From positions 1 to 30,790 of the forward strand of contig QFQY01000053.1 of the NCBI GenBank assembly GCA_003248805.1: 30,790 nucleotides of DNA, read 5' to 3'. How positions within the stretch are numbered: the first letter of the stretch is position 1; each line of letters starts with the position of its first letter. The position numbers and the translations under genes are program-made. Source of the stretch: Chelatococcus sp. (GTDB lineage: Bacteria; Pseudomonadota; Alphaproteobacteria; Rhizobiales; Beijerinckiaceae). Positions 8,353 through 16,318 of the stretch are shown piece by piece. The notes under the pieces were generated by a model. It was not told the origin of the DNA, did not search any database, and saw nothing but the letters and a program-made list of their open reading frames with translations.

Positions 8353-10071
8353 TCAGTTGGCCTGCCGGCGCAGGAAGGCGGGGATTTCCAACTGGTCCTC
8401 TTCGCTCGCACGATTCGGGGCCTGGCGTCCGTGCGGATCGAGCTGGCCCTGCGCCGGGCGCGCGGCCGGGGCGGCCGGGCGGCGCATGTATTCGGCATGG
8501 GCCGCCGAGGGCGCCGCCGCCGGCGGCTGGGGCGCCTGGCGGGCCGGCATCTGCGGCTCGACGGACTCACCCTCCTTGCGGCCGAACCCGACCGAGGCGA
8601 GGCGCTGCATCAGCGACATGCGCTTCTGGTCGGCGGAGGCCTGCGCCGCAGCCGAGGGCTGCGGAGCGCGGCTCTGCGCGATCTGGTTCTGCGCCGGCAT
8701 CGGGAGATCCTCAATGCGGGGCATGCGGGTGGGGCGCACGACGGCCCGCTCGGGCATCGGCGGAATGAAGCTGTCCTCGAAGTGGAGAGGAGCCTCGGGT
8801 TCCGGCGCCGGCTCCATGGCCGGGGCGGCGACCATCACCGGGCGCGGCTGCGCGGGCTCGATGCGGATGTCGTCGGGCAGGCTGGTGCGCAGATGCGCCT
8901 CGGGGGAGGGCATGCGGGCGAGCGCCTGGGTCTCCACCACCGGAGCCGGGGCGATCGGGGCGGCCATGGGCTGCGGCTGCTGCGGGGCGGCCGGACGGAG
9001 CGCGGCGGTCGGCGCCGTGTTGCGCAGACGCGCTTCCGCCTTCAGCCGCTCGGCGACCTGGGCGATGCGGGCTTCGGTCTCGTCGACCTCGGCCTGGGTC
9101 GAGACGGGCTTGTCGATGCCGGTCGCGACGACGGAGACGCGCACCGTGCCTTCGAGGGATTCGTCGAAGGTCGCGCCGACGATGATGTTGGCTTCGGAGT
9201 CGACCTCCTCGCGGATGCGGGTGGCGGCCTCGTCGACCTCGTAGAGCTTCATGTCGCGGCCGCCGGTGATCGAGATCAGCAGGCCACGGGCGCCCTTCAT
9301 CGAGACGTCGTCGAGCAGCGGGTTGTTGATGGCGGCCTCGGCGGCGGCGAGCGCGCGCTTCTCGCCCTGCGATTCGCCGGTGCCCATCATCGCCTTGCCC
9401 ATGCCGCGCATCACGGCGCGGACGTCGGCGAAGTCGAGGTTGATGAGGCCGGGACGGACCATCAGGTCGGTGATGCAGGCGACGCCCGAATACAGGACCT
9501 GGTCGGCCATGCCGAAGGCGTCCGCGAAGCCGGTGGTCTCGTTGGCGACGCGGAAGAGGTTCTGGTTCGGGATGACGATGAGGGTGTCGACGGCCTCGTT
9601 GAGCTCGCCGATGCCGGCTTCCGCCATGCGCATGCGGCGATGGCCCTCGAACTGGAAGGGCTTCGTGACGACGCCGACGGTCAGGATGCCCATGTCGCGG
9701 GCGACGCGGGCGATGGCCGGAGCCGCGCCCGTGCCGGTGCCGCCGCCCATGCCGGCGGTGATGAAGACCATGTGCGCGCCCGCCAGATGGTCACGGATCT
9801 CGTCGATGACCTCCTCGGCCGCCGCGCGCCCGACTTCCGGCTGCGAGCCGGCGCCGAGGCCCTCGGTGACCTGCAGGCCCATCTGGATGATGCGCGAGGC
9901 GCGAGACAGGGCGAGCGCCTGGGCGTCCGTGTTGGCGACCACGAAGTCGACGCCGTCGAGACCGGCCTCGATCATGTTGTTGACCGCGTTACCGCCGGCT
10001 CCGCCGACACCGAACACCGTTATCCGGGGCTTGAGTTCCCGGATGTCCGGGGCTTGCAGATTCATCGCCAT
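8353..10071 (-). CDS. ftsZ: FtsZ, cell-division tubulin GTPase
   Basis: Tubulin-like GTPase that forms the division ring at midcell. The N-terminal half has FGVGGAGGNAVNNMIEAGL, NTDAQAL, the tubulin signature GGGTGTGAAP, and GFADAFGMADQVLYSGVACITDL. The globular domain ends near residue 320 (VVATGIDKP). A linker of roughly 230 residues rich in Pro, Ala, Gln and Met follows, and the C-terminal peptide DQLEIPAFLRRQAN binds FtsA and other partners. The 572 aa are long compared with enterobacteria but normal for Rhizobiales. An AGAGG ribosome-binding site lies just upstream of the ATG. It follows ftsA by 101 bp and is followed by a strong hairpin. Confidence 0.98.
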   Translation of the reverse strand: MAMNLQAPDIRELKPRITVFGVGGAGGNAVNNMIEAGLDGVDFVVANTDAQALALSRASRIIQMGLQVTEGLGAGSQPEVGRAAAEEVIDEIRDHLAGAHMVFITAGMGGGTGTGAAPAIARVARDMGILTVGVVTKPFQFEGHRRMRMAEAGIGELNEAVDTLIVIPNQNLFRVANETTGFADAFGMADQVLYSGVACITDLMVRPGLINLDFADVRAVMRGMGKAMMGTGESQGEKRALAAAEAAINNPLLDDVSMKGARGLLISITGGRDMKLYEVDEAATRIREEVDSEANIIVGATFDESLEGTVRVSVVATGIDKPVSTQAEVDETEARIAQVAERLKAEARLRNTAPTAALRPAAPQQPQPMAAPIAPAPVVETQALARMPSPEAHLRTSLPDDIRIEPAQPRPVMVAAPAMEPAPEPEAPLHFEDSFIPPMPERAVVRPTRMPRIEDLPMPAQNQIAQSRAPQPSAAAQASADQKRMSLMQRLASVGFGRKEGESVEPQMPARQAPQPPAAAPSAAHAEYMRRPAAPAARPAQGQLDPHGRQAPNRASEEDQLEIPAFLRRQAN

Positions 10072-10172
10072 GGTTGCCTCTTTTGATCCTTGTCCGGCGC
10101 CTGGCGGGAGCCGTCCCGATTGCTACGTTTGACGCCGTGGCCCGCGAGCGGGCCGGTACTCACTGGAAACTC

Positions 10173-11501
10173 TCAGAAACTGTCCTTCAGCCACCGCCCG
10201 ACGCGCGAGAAGTAGCCGTCCGTCCCGGTCGCGAAATAGGTCGCGCCGGCCCGTGGTTCGAAATGCTCGGCATGCGCCACCTGCGGGTAGACCAGCAGGC
10301 CGACGGAGGTCGCGAAGGCGGGTCCCTTGGCCGCTTCGGGCAGGCCCTTGATGCCGAGCGGCCTGCCGGTGCGGACCTGGCCGCCGAGGATGCGGCGGGC
10401 CACCTCGGGCAGGCCGGTGAGCTGGCAGGCGCCGCCCGTCAGCACGACGCGGCGCCCGGCCTGCGCCGAGAAGCCGGCCTGGGTCAGCCGGTCGCGCACC
10501 AGCTCGAGGATTTCCTCGACGCGCGGGCGGATGATGCGCACCAGATGCGACTTCGCCAGATGGTTCGGCGTGTCGCGCTCGTCGTCGTCGACCTGCGGAA
10601 CGGCGATCATGTCGCGCTCGTCGGAGGCGCTGGAGATGCAGGACCCGTGCAGCGTCTTCAGACGCTCGGCAGCGGAGACGCGCGTGGAAAGGCCGCGCGC
10701 CACGTCCATCGTGATGTGGTTGCCGCCGACCGCGATCGCGTCGGTGTGGACCAGATGGCCGCCGGAGAAGACGCCGAGGCTGGTCGTGCCGCCGCCCATG
10801 TCGACGGTGACGACGCCCATCTCGGCCTCGTCGTCGACCAGGACGGAGAGGCCCGAGGCATAGGGGCTCGCCACCACCGCCTCGACCTCGAGATGGCAGC
10901 GCTCGACGGCCAGCATGACGTTGCGGGCGGCCGAGGCCTCGGCGGCGACGACATGCATGTCGACCGACAGCTTGGAGCCGATCAGGCCGCGTGGATCGAG
11001 CACGCCGGGCACGCCATCGAGCGCGTAGCCGGTCGGCAGGGCGTGGAGCACGGCCTTGCCCGGGCGGATGGCGTGGGTCGCGGCCGTGGCGAGCACCCGC
11101 TTGACGTCGGCGTCGCCGACCGAGCCGGAGCGCAGGTCGACGCTCGCGGCGTAATGCTGCGAGCCGATGCGCCCGCCGGTCAGGTTGACGATGACCGACT
11201 GCACCTCGACCTTGGCCATGCGCTCGGCGGCATCCACCGCCGCGCGGATGGCGCGCTCGGCGCTCTCGAGGTCGATGATCGCGCCGCCCTTGAGGCCGAG
11301 CGCGCGCTGGTGGCCGATGCCGATGATGCGGGCGACATGGGTGCGGCCGCGCAGCCGGGCGTTGGCCTCGGCCGGGTTGAGTTCGGCGATGAGGCAGACG
11401 ACCTTGCTGGTGCCCACGTCGAGGATCGACAGGGTCGCGCTCTTGCGCGAGGAGAGCGGCCGCATGCGGGGGGTCAGGCCCTGGGAGGTCAGGTGGTTCA
11501 C
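10173..11501 (-). CDS. ftsA: FtsA, actin-like division protein
   Basis: Actin-fold ATPase that tethers FtsZ filaments to the membrane. Visible are the first phosphate loop SILDVGTSKV, the second VDMGGGTTSLGVF, the adenosine motif VLTGGACQLTGLPEV, and the C-terminal amphipathic helix YFSRVGRWLKDSF that binds the membrane. The start is GTG at 11501, overlapping the ftsQ stop in a GTGA arrangement, which implies translational coupling. A later ATG (MRPLSSRKS) is possible but loses this overlap. Length is 442 aa, as in relatives. Confidence 0.97.
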   Translation of the reverse strand: MNHLTSQGLTPRMRPLSSRKSATLSILDVGTSKVVCLIAELNPAEANARLRGRTHVARIIGIGHQRALGLKGGAIIDLESAERAIRAAVDAAERMAKVEVQSVIVNLTGGRIGSQHYAASVDLRSGSVGDADVKRVLATAATHAIRPGKAVLHALPTGYALDGVPGVLDPRGLIGSKLSVDMHVVAAEASAARNVMLAVERCHLEVEAVVASPYASGLSVLVDDEAEMGVVTVDMGGGTTSLGVFSGGHLVHTDAIAVGGNHITMDVARGLSTRVSAAERLKTLHGSCISSASDERDMIAVPQVDDDERDTPNHLAKSHLVRIIRPRVEEILELVRDRLTQAGFSAQAGRRVVLTGGACQLTGLPEVARRILGGQVRTGRPLGIKGLPEAAKGPAFATSVGLLVYPQVAHAEHFEPRAGATYFATGTDGYFSRVGRWLKDSF

Positions 11502-12466
11502 GCCTCGCCGCCCTTCTTCTTGGGGGTCTTCTGTTTCATCTGTTCGGCGCGGGCCGTGGCGGCCTCCTCGGTCAGGCGCATGACGACGCGGTCGGCCTGC
11601 CGCAGGTCGATCGCGAGCAGGTCCTTGTCGAGCACGCGGTAATCCGTCTCGAGCGCGACGAGGCGCTTCAGCGCCTCTCCAGGCGCCTTTTCGGGCAGGC
11701 GGACGTCCATGCCGTTGTCGAGCTTGAGGTTCCAGCGGCGGCCGGAGATCAGCGTGCCGGCCCGGATGTGCCGGCCGAGAGCGCCCGCCTGGGCGCGCAG
11801 CGCCAGGTATTCGCTGGCGCGCATGTTCGCCTCGGCGCCGACCACGAGCGGCAGGCCGGCGAAGCGGCCGTCATCCATCTTGTCGATGACCGTGCCGTCG
11901 GCGGCGATGACGAAGAGCTCGCCCTTGACCTGCCAGAGCGCATAGGGCTCGCGCTCGACGAGCGTGATCGAGACCTCGCCGGGATAGAGCTTGCGGACGG
12001 TGGCCTCGCGAATCAGCGGATTGGCCTCGAGCCGGCGGCGCGCCTCGTCCGCGTCGAAGAAGACGAGAGAGGTCTTGGGGTCGATGCCGGCGGCGACCAG
12101 CACCTCGATCTCCGAAAGCTCGGCGATTCCCGAAATGGTGATGCGCTCGATGCCGAAGCCCGTGAGCTTCGCCAGCATGTGGCGCGGCTCGCCATAGGCC
12201 TCCCTGAGCGTGTCGAGATGGCCGCCGAGCACGGTGCCGGCGCCGATGCTGAGCGAAAGGAAGCCGAGCGCCAGCACCGTGCCGATCCGGCGCGGCAGGC
12301 GCTGTGCCAGCGGCACGGCCGTGGATCGGCGCGAACGCCGGAACCAGCGGCTCTGGCGCTCGCCGACCAGCATCTGCGGACCGGCCGCAGGCACAGGCAG
12401 GCGTGAAACAGCCATCGTCGCCGACACCGTCTTCACCGATCGAGGGAGGCGTCCTCCACCATCCAT
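11498..12466 (-). CDS. ftsQ: FtsQ, divisome membrane protein
   Basis: Bitopic inner-membrane protein that links early and late division proteins. A basic cytoplasmic region (residues 1-60) is followed by one transmembrane helix at about 61-82 (IGTVLALGFLSLSIGAGTVL), a POTRA domain at about 100-180 (GIERITISGIAELSEIEVLV ... REATVRKLYPGEVSITLVER), and the FtsQ domain. The C terminus is Lys-rich. It is 322 aa with the ATG at 12466; an ATG at 12415 (MAVSRLPVPA) is an alternative. The start overlaps the end of the ddl remnant by 34 bases, the normal tight ddl-ftsQ arrangement retained although ddl is broken. Confidence 0.95.
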   Translation of the reverse strand: MDGGGRLPRSVKTVSATMAVSRLPVPAAGPQMLVGERQSRWFRRSRRSTAVPLAQRLPRRIGTVLALGFLSLSIGAGTVLGGHLDTLREAYGEPRHMLAKLTGFGIERITISGIAELSEIEVLVAAGIDPKTSLVFFDADEARRRLEANPLIREATVRKLYPGEVSITLVEREPYALWQVKGELFVIAADGTVIDKMDDGRFAGLPLVVGAEANMRASEYLALRAQAGALGRHIRAGTLISGRRWNLKLDNGMDVRLPEKAPGEALKRLVALETDYRVLDKDLLAIDLRQADRVVMRLTEEAATARAEQMKQKTPKKKGGEA

Positions 12467-12852
12467 CTGACGAGCTCACCGAAGTTCAGGCCCGCATGGG
12501 CAGCCAACTCGGGCACCAAACTGGTCTCGGTCATGCCGGGCTGCGTGTCGACCTCCAGCCAGACGAGCGTGTCGGTCTCGTCGTGGTCGCGGAAGTCAGA
12601 CCTGCTGACGCCCCGGCAGCCGATTGCTTGATGCGCCGTTAACGCACACTCTTCGATCTGCTGGTAAATTTTCGGTAAAATTTGAGCCGGGCAAATGTGG
12701 ATGGAGCCCCCGGTCGCGTACTTCGCGCCGTCGTCGTAGAACTCGCCGGTTGCGGCTTGTATTTCGGTCACACCCAGGGCGCGGCCAGCCATCACGGCGC
12801 AGGTCGGCCTCCGCCCCGGCGACGAGGGTTTCGGCCAGAATCATGTTGCCGC
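12433..12852 (-). pseudogene. ddl: D-alanine--D-alanine ligase remnant (C-terminal part, frameshifted)
   Basis: Only about the last 140 codons of Ddl are recognisable. From 12795 down, the frame reads GRALGVTEIQAATGEFYDD, KYATGGSIHICPAQIL, GCRGVSRSDFR, EVDTQPGMTETSLVPELAAH and GELVRWMVEDASLDR, all Ddl family motifs. Upstream homology (NMILAETLVAG) continues in a different frame, so there is a frameshift near 12795-12805, and nothing resembling the N-terminal two thirds is present before the next gene. The normal EVNTQPGMT has become EVDTQPGMT, changing a magnesium-ligand asparagine. Codons between 12620 and 12720 are AT-rich (AAA, TTT, TTA, TGT) for this genome. It cannot encode a working ligase, so a full ddl is probably elsewhere. 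Confidence 0.88.
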
Positions 12853-12927
12853 AGGGCCCGTCGGGGGGGGCTCCTGGGGCGGATGCTCGCGCTCCTTCTT
12901 CACATGCGACGCCAGCCGGCCGGGCTC

Positions 12928-13746
12928 TCAGGCCGGAACCAGCTCGTAGGCCGGCCCCTTCGCGACCACCCGCCGGAAGCCCTCGATGTGGCCGCCCGAG
13001 ACGAGCCAGCCCGCGCGCGCGGCCCTTTCGAGAATGGCGCGGCGGGAGGCGACGGCGGCGGCAGGGTCGAAATCGTAGACGAAGCCGATGCCGGGGTCCG
13101 AGGCCTGCAGGTCCGAGAGGTGCAGCGCGTCGCCCCAGAGCAGCAGGCTCTCCTCTCCGCCCTCGATCAGGTAGCCGGCATGGCCGACGGTGTGTCCTGG
13201 CAGGGGGATGAGGGTGATGCCGGGATGAGCCTTGCCCGTGACGGTGCGGATGCGGCCGGCATAGTGCTGCTTGAGCGTCGCCGCGATGGCGAAGCCGCCC
13301 TGCTTCCGTTCCGGCGTCCGCGCGCGGTTGGCCTCGTCGCCGAAGAAGCCGAAATCGGCCTCAGGAACGACGATCTCGGCATGGGGGAAACGGTCGCGGT
13401 CGCGGTCGAACAGGCCGAGCGCATGGTCGCCGTGCAGATGGGTGATCAGCACGCGCGCGACCTCTTCGGGCGCGATGCCGGCCGCCGCCATGGCGGCGGG
13501 GGCGTGGCCCATCGCCTCGCCCCAGGAGGGGCCGGTGCCGGCATCCACGAGCGTGATCCCGTCGGCGCCGCGCAGGGCGAAGCAGTTGACGACGATGCTG
13601 ACCTTCGGCTTGCCCCAGCGCGCGAGCGCCGCGTCGCGCGCCTGCGCGCCGTCTGCATGGATCAGCACGTCGAGCGGCGCTTCGAAAACGCCGTCCCGGA
13701 GGATCGAGACCTCATAGGGGCCGATGCGGCGCGTCGTCCGGTCCAT
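12928..13746 (-). CDS. MBL-fold metallohydrolase
   Basis: Metallo-beta-lactamase-fold hydrolase, probably a soluble dinuclear-zinc enzyme of unknown substrate. The metal motif THLHGDHALGLFD is central, GHTVGHAGY gives the next histidine, and LLLWGDALHL the bridging aspartate; SGGHIEGF near the end supplies the last histidine. The ATG at 13746 is chosen because GGAGG lies 8 bases upstream; an in-frame ATG at 13770 lacks a good site. Product 272 aa. The layout resembles quorum-quenching lactonases and similar hydrolases, but the substrate cannot be told. It lies just upstream of the ddl remnant and ftsQ on the same strand, so it may share their transcript; it is not a dcw gene in relatives. Confidence 0.88.
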   Translation of the reverse strand: MDRTTRRIGPYEVSILRDGVFEAPLDVLIHADGAQARDAALARWGKPKVSIVVNCFALRGADGITLVDAGTGPSWGEAMGHAPAAMAAAGIAPEEVARVLITHLHGDHALGLFDRDRDRFPHAEIVVPEADFGFFGDEANRARTPERKQGGFAIAATLKQHYAGRIRTVTGKAHPGITLIPLPGHTVGHAGYLIEGGEESLLLWGDALHLSDLQASDPGIGFVYDFDPAAAVASRRAILERAARAGWLVSGGHIEGFRRVVAKGPAYELVPA

Positions 13747-13845
13747 GGCCTCGTCCTCCGTTCCGACCATCCGCCTCGGCGATCGTGCCGGACGCTAGGG
13801 GGAGCGGGGGCTTGCCGGCAAGGCGCAAATCGCTTGGCGCAGCCC

Positions 13846-13870
13846 TGCATGGCGCGCCGGACGCCATGCA
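13846..13870. promoter_or_regulatory. 9-bp inverted repeat followed by a T-run, between MBL gene and helicase
   Basis: TGCATGGCG (13846-13854) and CGCCATGCA (13862-13870) are exact reverse complements with a 7-base loop. On the plus strand the right arm is followed by TTCCCTTTTT. This has the look of an intrinsic terminator or attenuator, yet no plus-strand gene ends here. It lies about 100 bp before the MBL start and 136 bp before the helicase start, so it may be an operator or a leader hairpin. The remaining sequence from 13747 to 14006 shows no gene I can support. Confidence 0.5.
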
Positions 13871-14006
13871 TTCCCTTTTTCCACAGTTTGCTCTATGAGC
13901 CAGTTTCATTCGATGGTGCAGCCCGCACGCCAGCGCAGCTCCAGCCCGTCGTTCCCGCTTTCGCGTCGTTCCGCCGACCACGCCTCAACTTCAGGCTCTT
14001 TGTCGC

Positions 14007-16166
14007 ATGTCCTTCCTGTCCTCGAGCGCGCCGCTCGCGCGTGCGCTCGCCGAGCGCAACTATTCCGAGCCCACTCCCGTCCAGGCCGCCGTGCTGGAGG
14101 CCGCGGCCGAAGGGCGCGACCTTCTCGTCTCGTCGCAGACCGGCTCGGGCAAGACCGTGGCCTATGGGCTCGCCATCGCCGGCACGCTGCTCGGGGATGC
14201 CGAGACGCTCGGCCGCGCCGGCCAGCCGCTCGCGCTCGTCATCGCGCCGACGCGGGAACTCGCCCTGCAGGTGCAGCGCGAACTCGCCTGGCTCTACAAG
14301 CAGGCGAATGCGCGGGTGATCTCCTGCGTCGGCGGCATGGACCCGCGCCGCGAGGCCGCGTTGCTCGACGAGGGAGCCCATATCGTCGTCGGCACGCCCG
14401 GGCGCCTGCGCGACCATATCGAGCGCCGCCGGCTCGACGTGTCGGGCCTGAAGGCGGTCGTGCTGGACGAGGCCGACGAGATGCTCGATCTCGGCTTCCG
14501 CGACGATCTCGAATTCATCCTGAAGACGGCGCCCGAGGAGCGGCGCAGCCTGCTTTTCTCCGCGACCTTCCCGCCCGCGATCATCCAGCTCGCCGCCAGT
14601 TACCAGCGCGACGCGCTGCGCATCGAGGTCAAGGGCGGTGCGCGCGGCCATGCCGACATCGCCTACCGCGCCGTCCGCGTCTATCCGCGCGAGGCGGAGC
14701 TCGCCGTCGTCAACCTGCTGCGCTTCCACGACGCCGCCTGCACGCTGATCTTCTGCAACACCCGCAACGCGGTGCGCCATCTCGAGGCGATCCTGCTGGA
14801 GCGCGGCTTCTCCGCCGTGGCGCTCTCGGGCGAGCTCAGCCAGAACGAGCGCAACGCGGCGCTCCAGGCGCTGCGCGACGGCCGGGCGCGGGTCTGCGTC
14901 GCGACCGACGTCGCCGCGCGCGGCATCGACCTGCCGGGTCTCGATCTCGTCGTTCATGCCGAGCTGCCGAACGATCCCGAGGTGATGCAGCATCGCTCGG
15001 GCCGCACCGGCCGCGCGGGCAAGAAGGGCATCAGCGTGCTGCTCGTGCCGCCGTCGCGCCGTCGCAAGGCCGAGCGCCTGCTCGCCGAGGCCAGGGTCGA
15101 GGCGGAGTGGGTCGGGCCGCCAACCCTGGAAGAGATCAGGGCGCTCGAACAGGAGCGCCTGCTCCAGGACCCGCTGCTCTCCGGCGACGAGGGCGAGGAC
15201 GACGCCGCGATGATCGAGGCGCTGCTGGCGGGCCGCGAGGCGCGCGAGCTCGCCGCCGCGCTCGTCCGCGTCTATCGCTCGCGGCTGCCGGCGGCCGAGG
15301 AGGTCGGCGATCCGAACTACGGCAACGAGCCGGTCCGTCCGGCGCGCATGCGGGACGATTATGCGACGCCGCGCGAGCGCTTCGGGGCCGGGCGCGAGGA
15401 TTCGCCGCGCGCCGACGGCCCGCGCAAGGCCGGGCCGCGCGGCGACACCGTGTGGTTCCGCCTGAGCGTCGGCCGCAAGGACGGCGCCGATCCGCGCCAG
15501 CTCCTGCCGATGCTGTGCCGCCGTGGCAAGATCACGCGCGACGAGGTCGGCGCCATCCGCATCTTCGACCGGGAGACCAAGGTCGAGATCGACGCCGATG
15601 TCGCCGAGCGCTTCTACGAGCTGGCGAAGGGCGTGGATCGCGACAGGATCACGATCGAGCCCGTGACCGGCGAGGAGGAGCGCCGTCCGGCGAAGCCCTT
15701 CGCGGAGAAGGCGAGCCATGCGCCGGCTTCGCGCAGGCCGGAGCCCGAGGGCGCGGAGCGGCGCGAGGCGCGTGCGCCCGCGCGAGCCTACGAAAAGAAG
15801 CCCTACGACGGCGAGCGCAGGCCCTATGAGGGCAAGAAGAAGGCCTATGAGGGGAAGTCGAAGCCCTTCGGCGCGGCCCGGTCCAATGACACCGCCAGGG
15901 CCTATGATCCGGTCCGGAGCGACCGCGAGAATCTGTCCGACCCGAACGTGTCGTTCAGGCCGGGTGCCAAGCCGTTCGCGGGCAAGAAGCCTCAGGACGG
16001 CAAGCCCGGCTTCGCCGCCAAGCCGTTCGGTGCGAAACCGTTCGGCGGCAAGTCGGCCGGCGGCAAGTTCGGGGACAGGCCCGGACCGGCCGGTCGCGAC
16101 GGCGACAGCCGACCGGCCGGGAAGCCGTTCAAGGGCAAGAAGCCGCGTCGCGACGATCGGGGCTGA
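14007..16166 (+). CDS. DEAD-box ATP-dependent RNA helicase (DeaD/CsdA type) with basic tail
   Basis: RNA helicase of 719 aa, likely acting in ribosome assembly and mRNA turnover, perhaps in the cold. Helicase core: Q motif NYSEPTPVQ, Walker A SQTGSGKT (43-50), PTRELALQV, TPGR, DEAD (about 154-157), SAT, FCNTRNAVRHL, ATDVAARGIDLPGL and HRSGRTGRAGKKG (about 328-340). A DbpA-like RNA-binding domain follows at about 480-550 (TVWFRLSVGRKDGADPRQLL ... ADVAERFYELAKG). From about 570 to the end the protein is a disordered basic tail with degenerate Lys-Pro-Phe/Tyr-x-Gly-Lys repeats. The start has only a weak Shine-Dalgarno sequence. deaD is the likely assignment but I leave the symbol open. Confidence 0.93.
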   Translation: MSFLSSSAPLARALAERNYSEPTPVQAAVLEAAAEGRDLLVSSQTGSGKTVAYGLAIAGTLLGDAETLGRAGQPLALVIAPTRELALQVQRELAWLYKQANARVISCVGGMDPRREAALLDEGAHIVVGTPGRLRDHIERRRLDVSGLKAVVLDEADEMLDLGFRDDLEFILKTAPEERRSLLFSATFPPAIIQLAASYQRDALRIEVKGGARGHADIAYRAVRVYPREAELAVVNLLRFHDAACTLIFCNTRNAVRHLEAILLERGFSAVALSGELSQNERNAALQALRDGRARVCVATDVAARGIDLPGLDLVVHAELPNDPEVMQHRSGRTGRAGKKGISVLLVPPSRRRKAERLLAEARVEAEWVGPPTLEEIRALEQERLLQDPLLSGDEGEDDAAMIEALLAGREARELAAALVRVYRSRLPAAEEVGDPNYGNEPVRPARMRDDYATPRERFGAGREDSPRADGPRKAGPRGDTVWFRLSVGRKDGADPRQLLPMLCRRGKITRDEVGAIRIFDRETKVEIDADVAERFYELAKGVDRDRITIEPVTGEEERRPAKPFAEKASHAPASRRPEPEGAERREARAPARAYEKKPYDGERRPYEGKKKAYEGKSKPFGAARSNDTARAYDPVRSDRENLSDPNVSFRPGAKPFAGKKPQDGKPGFAAKPFGAKPFGGKSAGGKFGDRPGPAGRDGDSRPAGKPFKGKKPRRDDRG

Positions 16167-16196
16167 GCGGCGGTCGCCCGCTCCCGTCCGTCTTCC

Positions 16197-16271
16197 TCAG
16201 CGAAGGCCGAGGAAGGACAGGATGGCGAGCACGACGACGATCAGGCCGACGATGTAGATGATGTTGTTCAT
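16197..16271 (-). CDS. 24-residue membrane peptide
   Basis: A very short reading frame: ATG at 16269-16271, TGA at 16197-16199. The product begins MNNIIYIVGL and ends LSFLGLR, so it is a single hydrophobic helix (about residues 4-22) with Asn at the N terminus and a terminal Arg. From memory, near-identical peptides (MN-IIYIVGLVVIVL-type) are annotated in many Rhizobiales, which is why I call it real; I cannot check this here. A G-rich stretch (GGGGGCG) lies about 12 bases upstream as a possible ribosome-binding site. It faces the helicase gene and lies downstream of the DUF2189 gene on the same strand. Function unknown. Confidence 0.7.
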   Translation of the reverse strand: MNNIIYIVGLIVVVLAILSFLGLR

Positions 16272-16318
16272 GGAAACGCCCCCGGGCTTCGGCCGCGGGC
16301 GCCAGGTGCCCGCATGAC

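Noticed and set aside
12433..12795. A short intact gene for a Ddl C-terminal domain protein
   Set aside because: It lacks the N-terminal and most of the ATP-grasp central domain and has a metal-ligand change; upstream homology in another frame shows it is a decayed fragment.
13893..15829. Long open frames on both strands overlapping the helicase
   Set aside because: Out of frame with the DEAD-box motifs and of shadow composition; stop codons are rare in all frames here because of high G+C.
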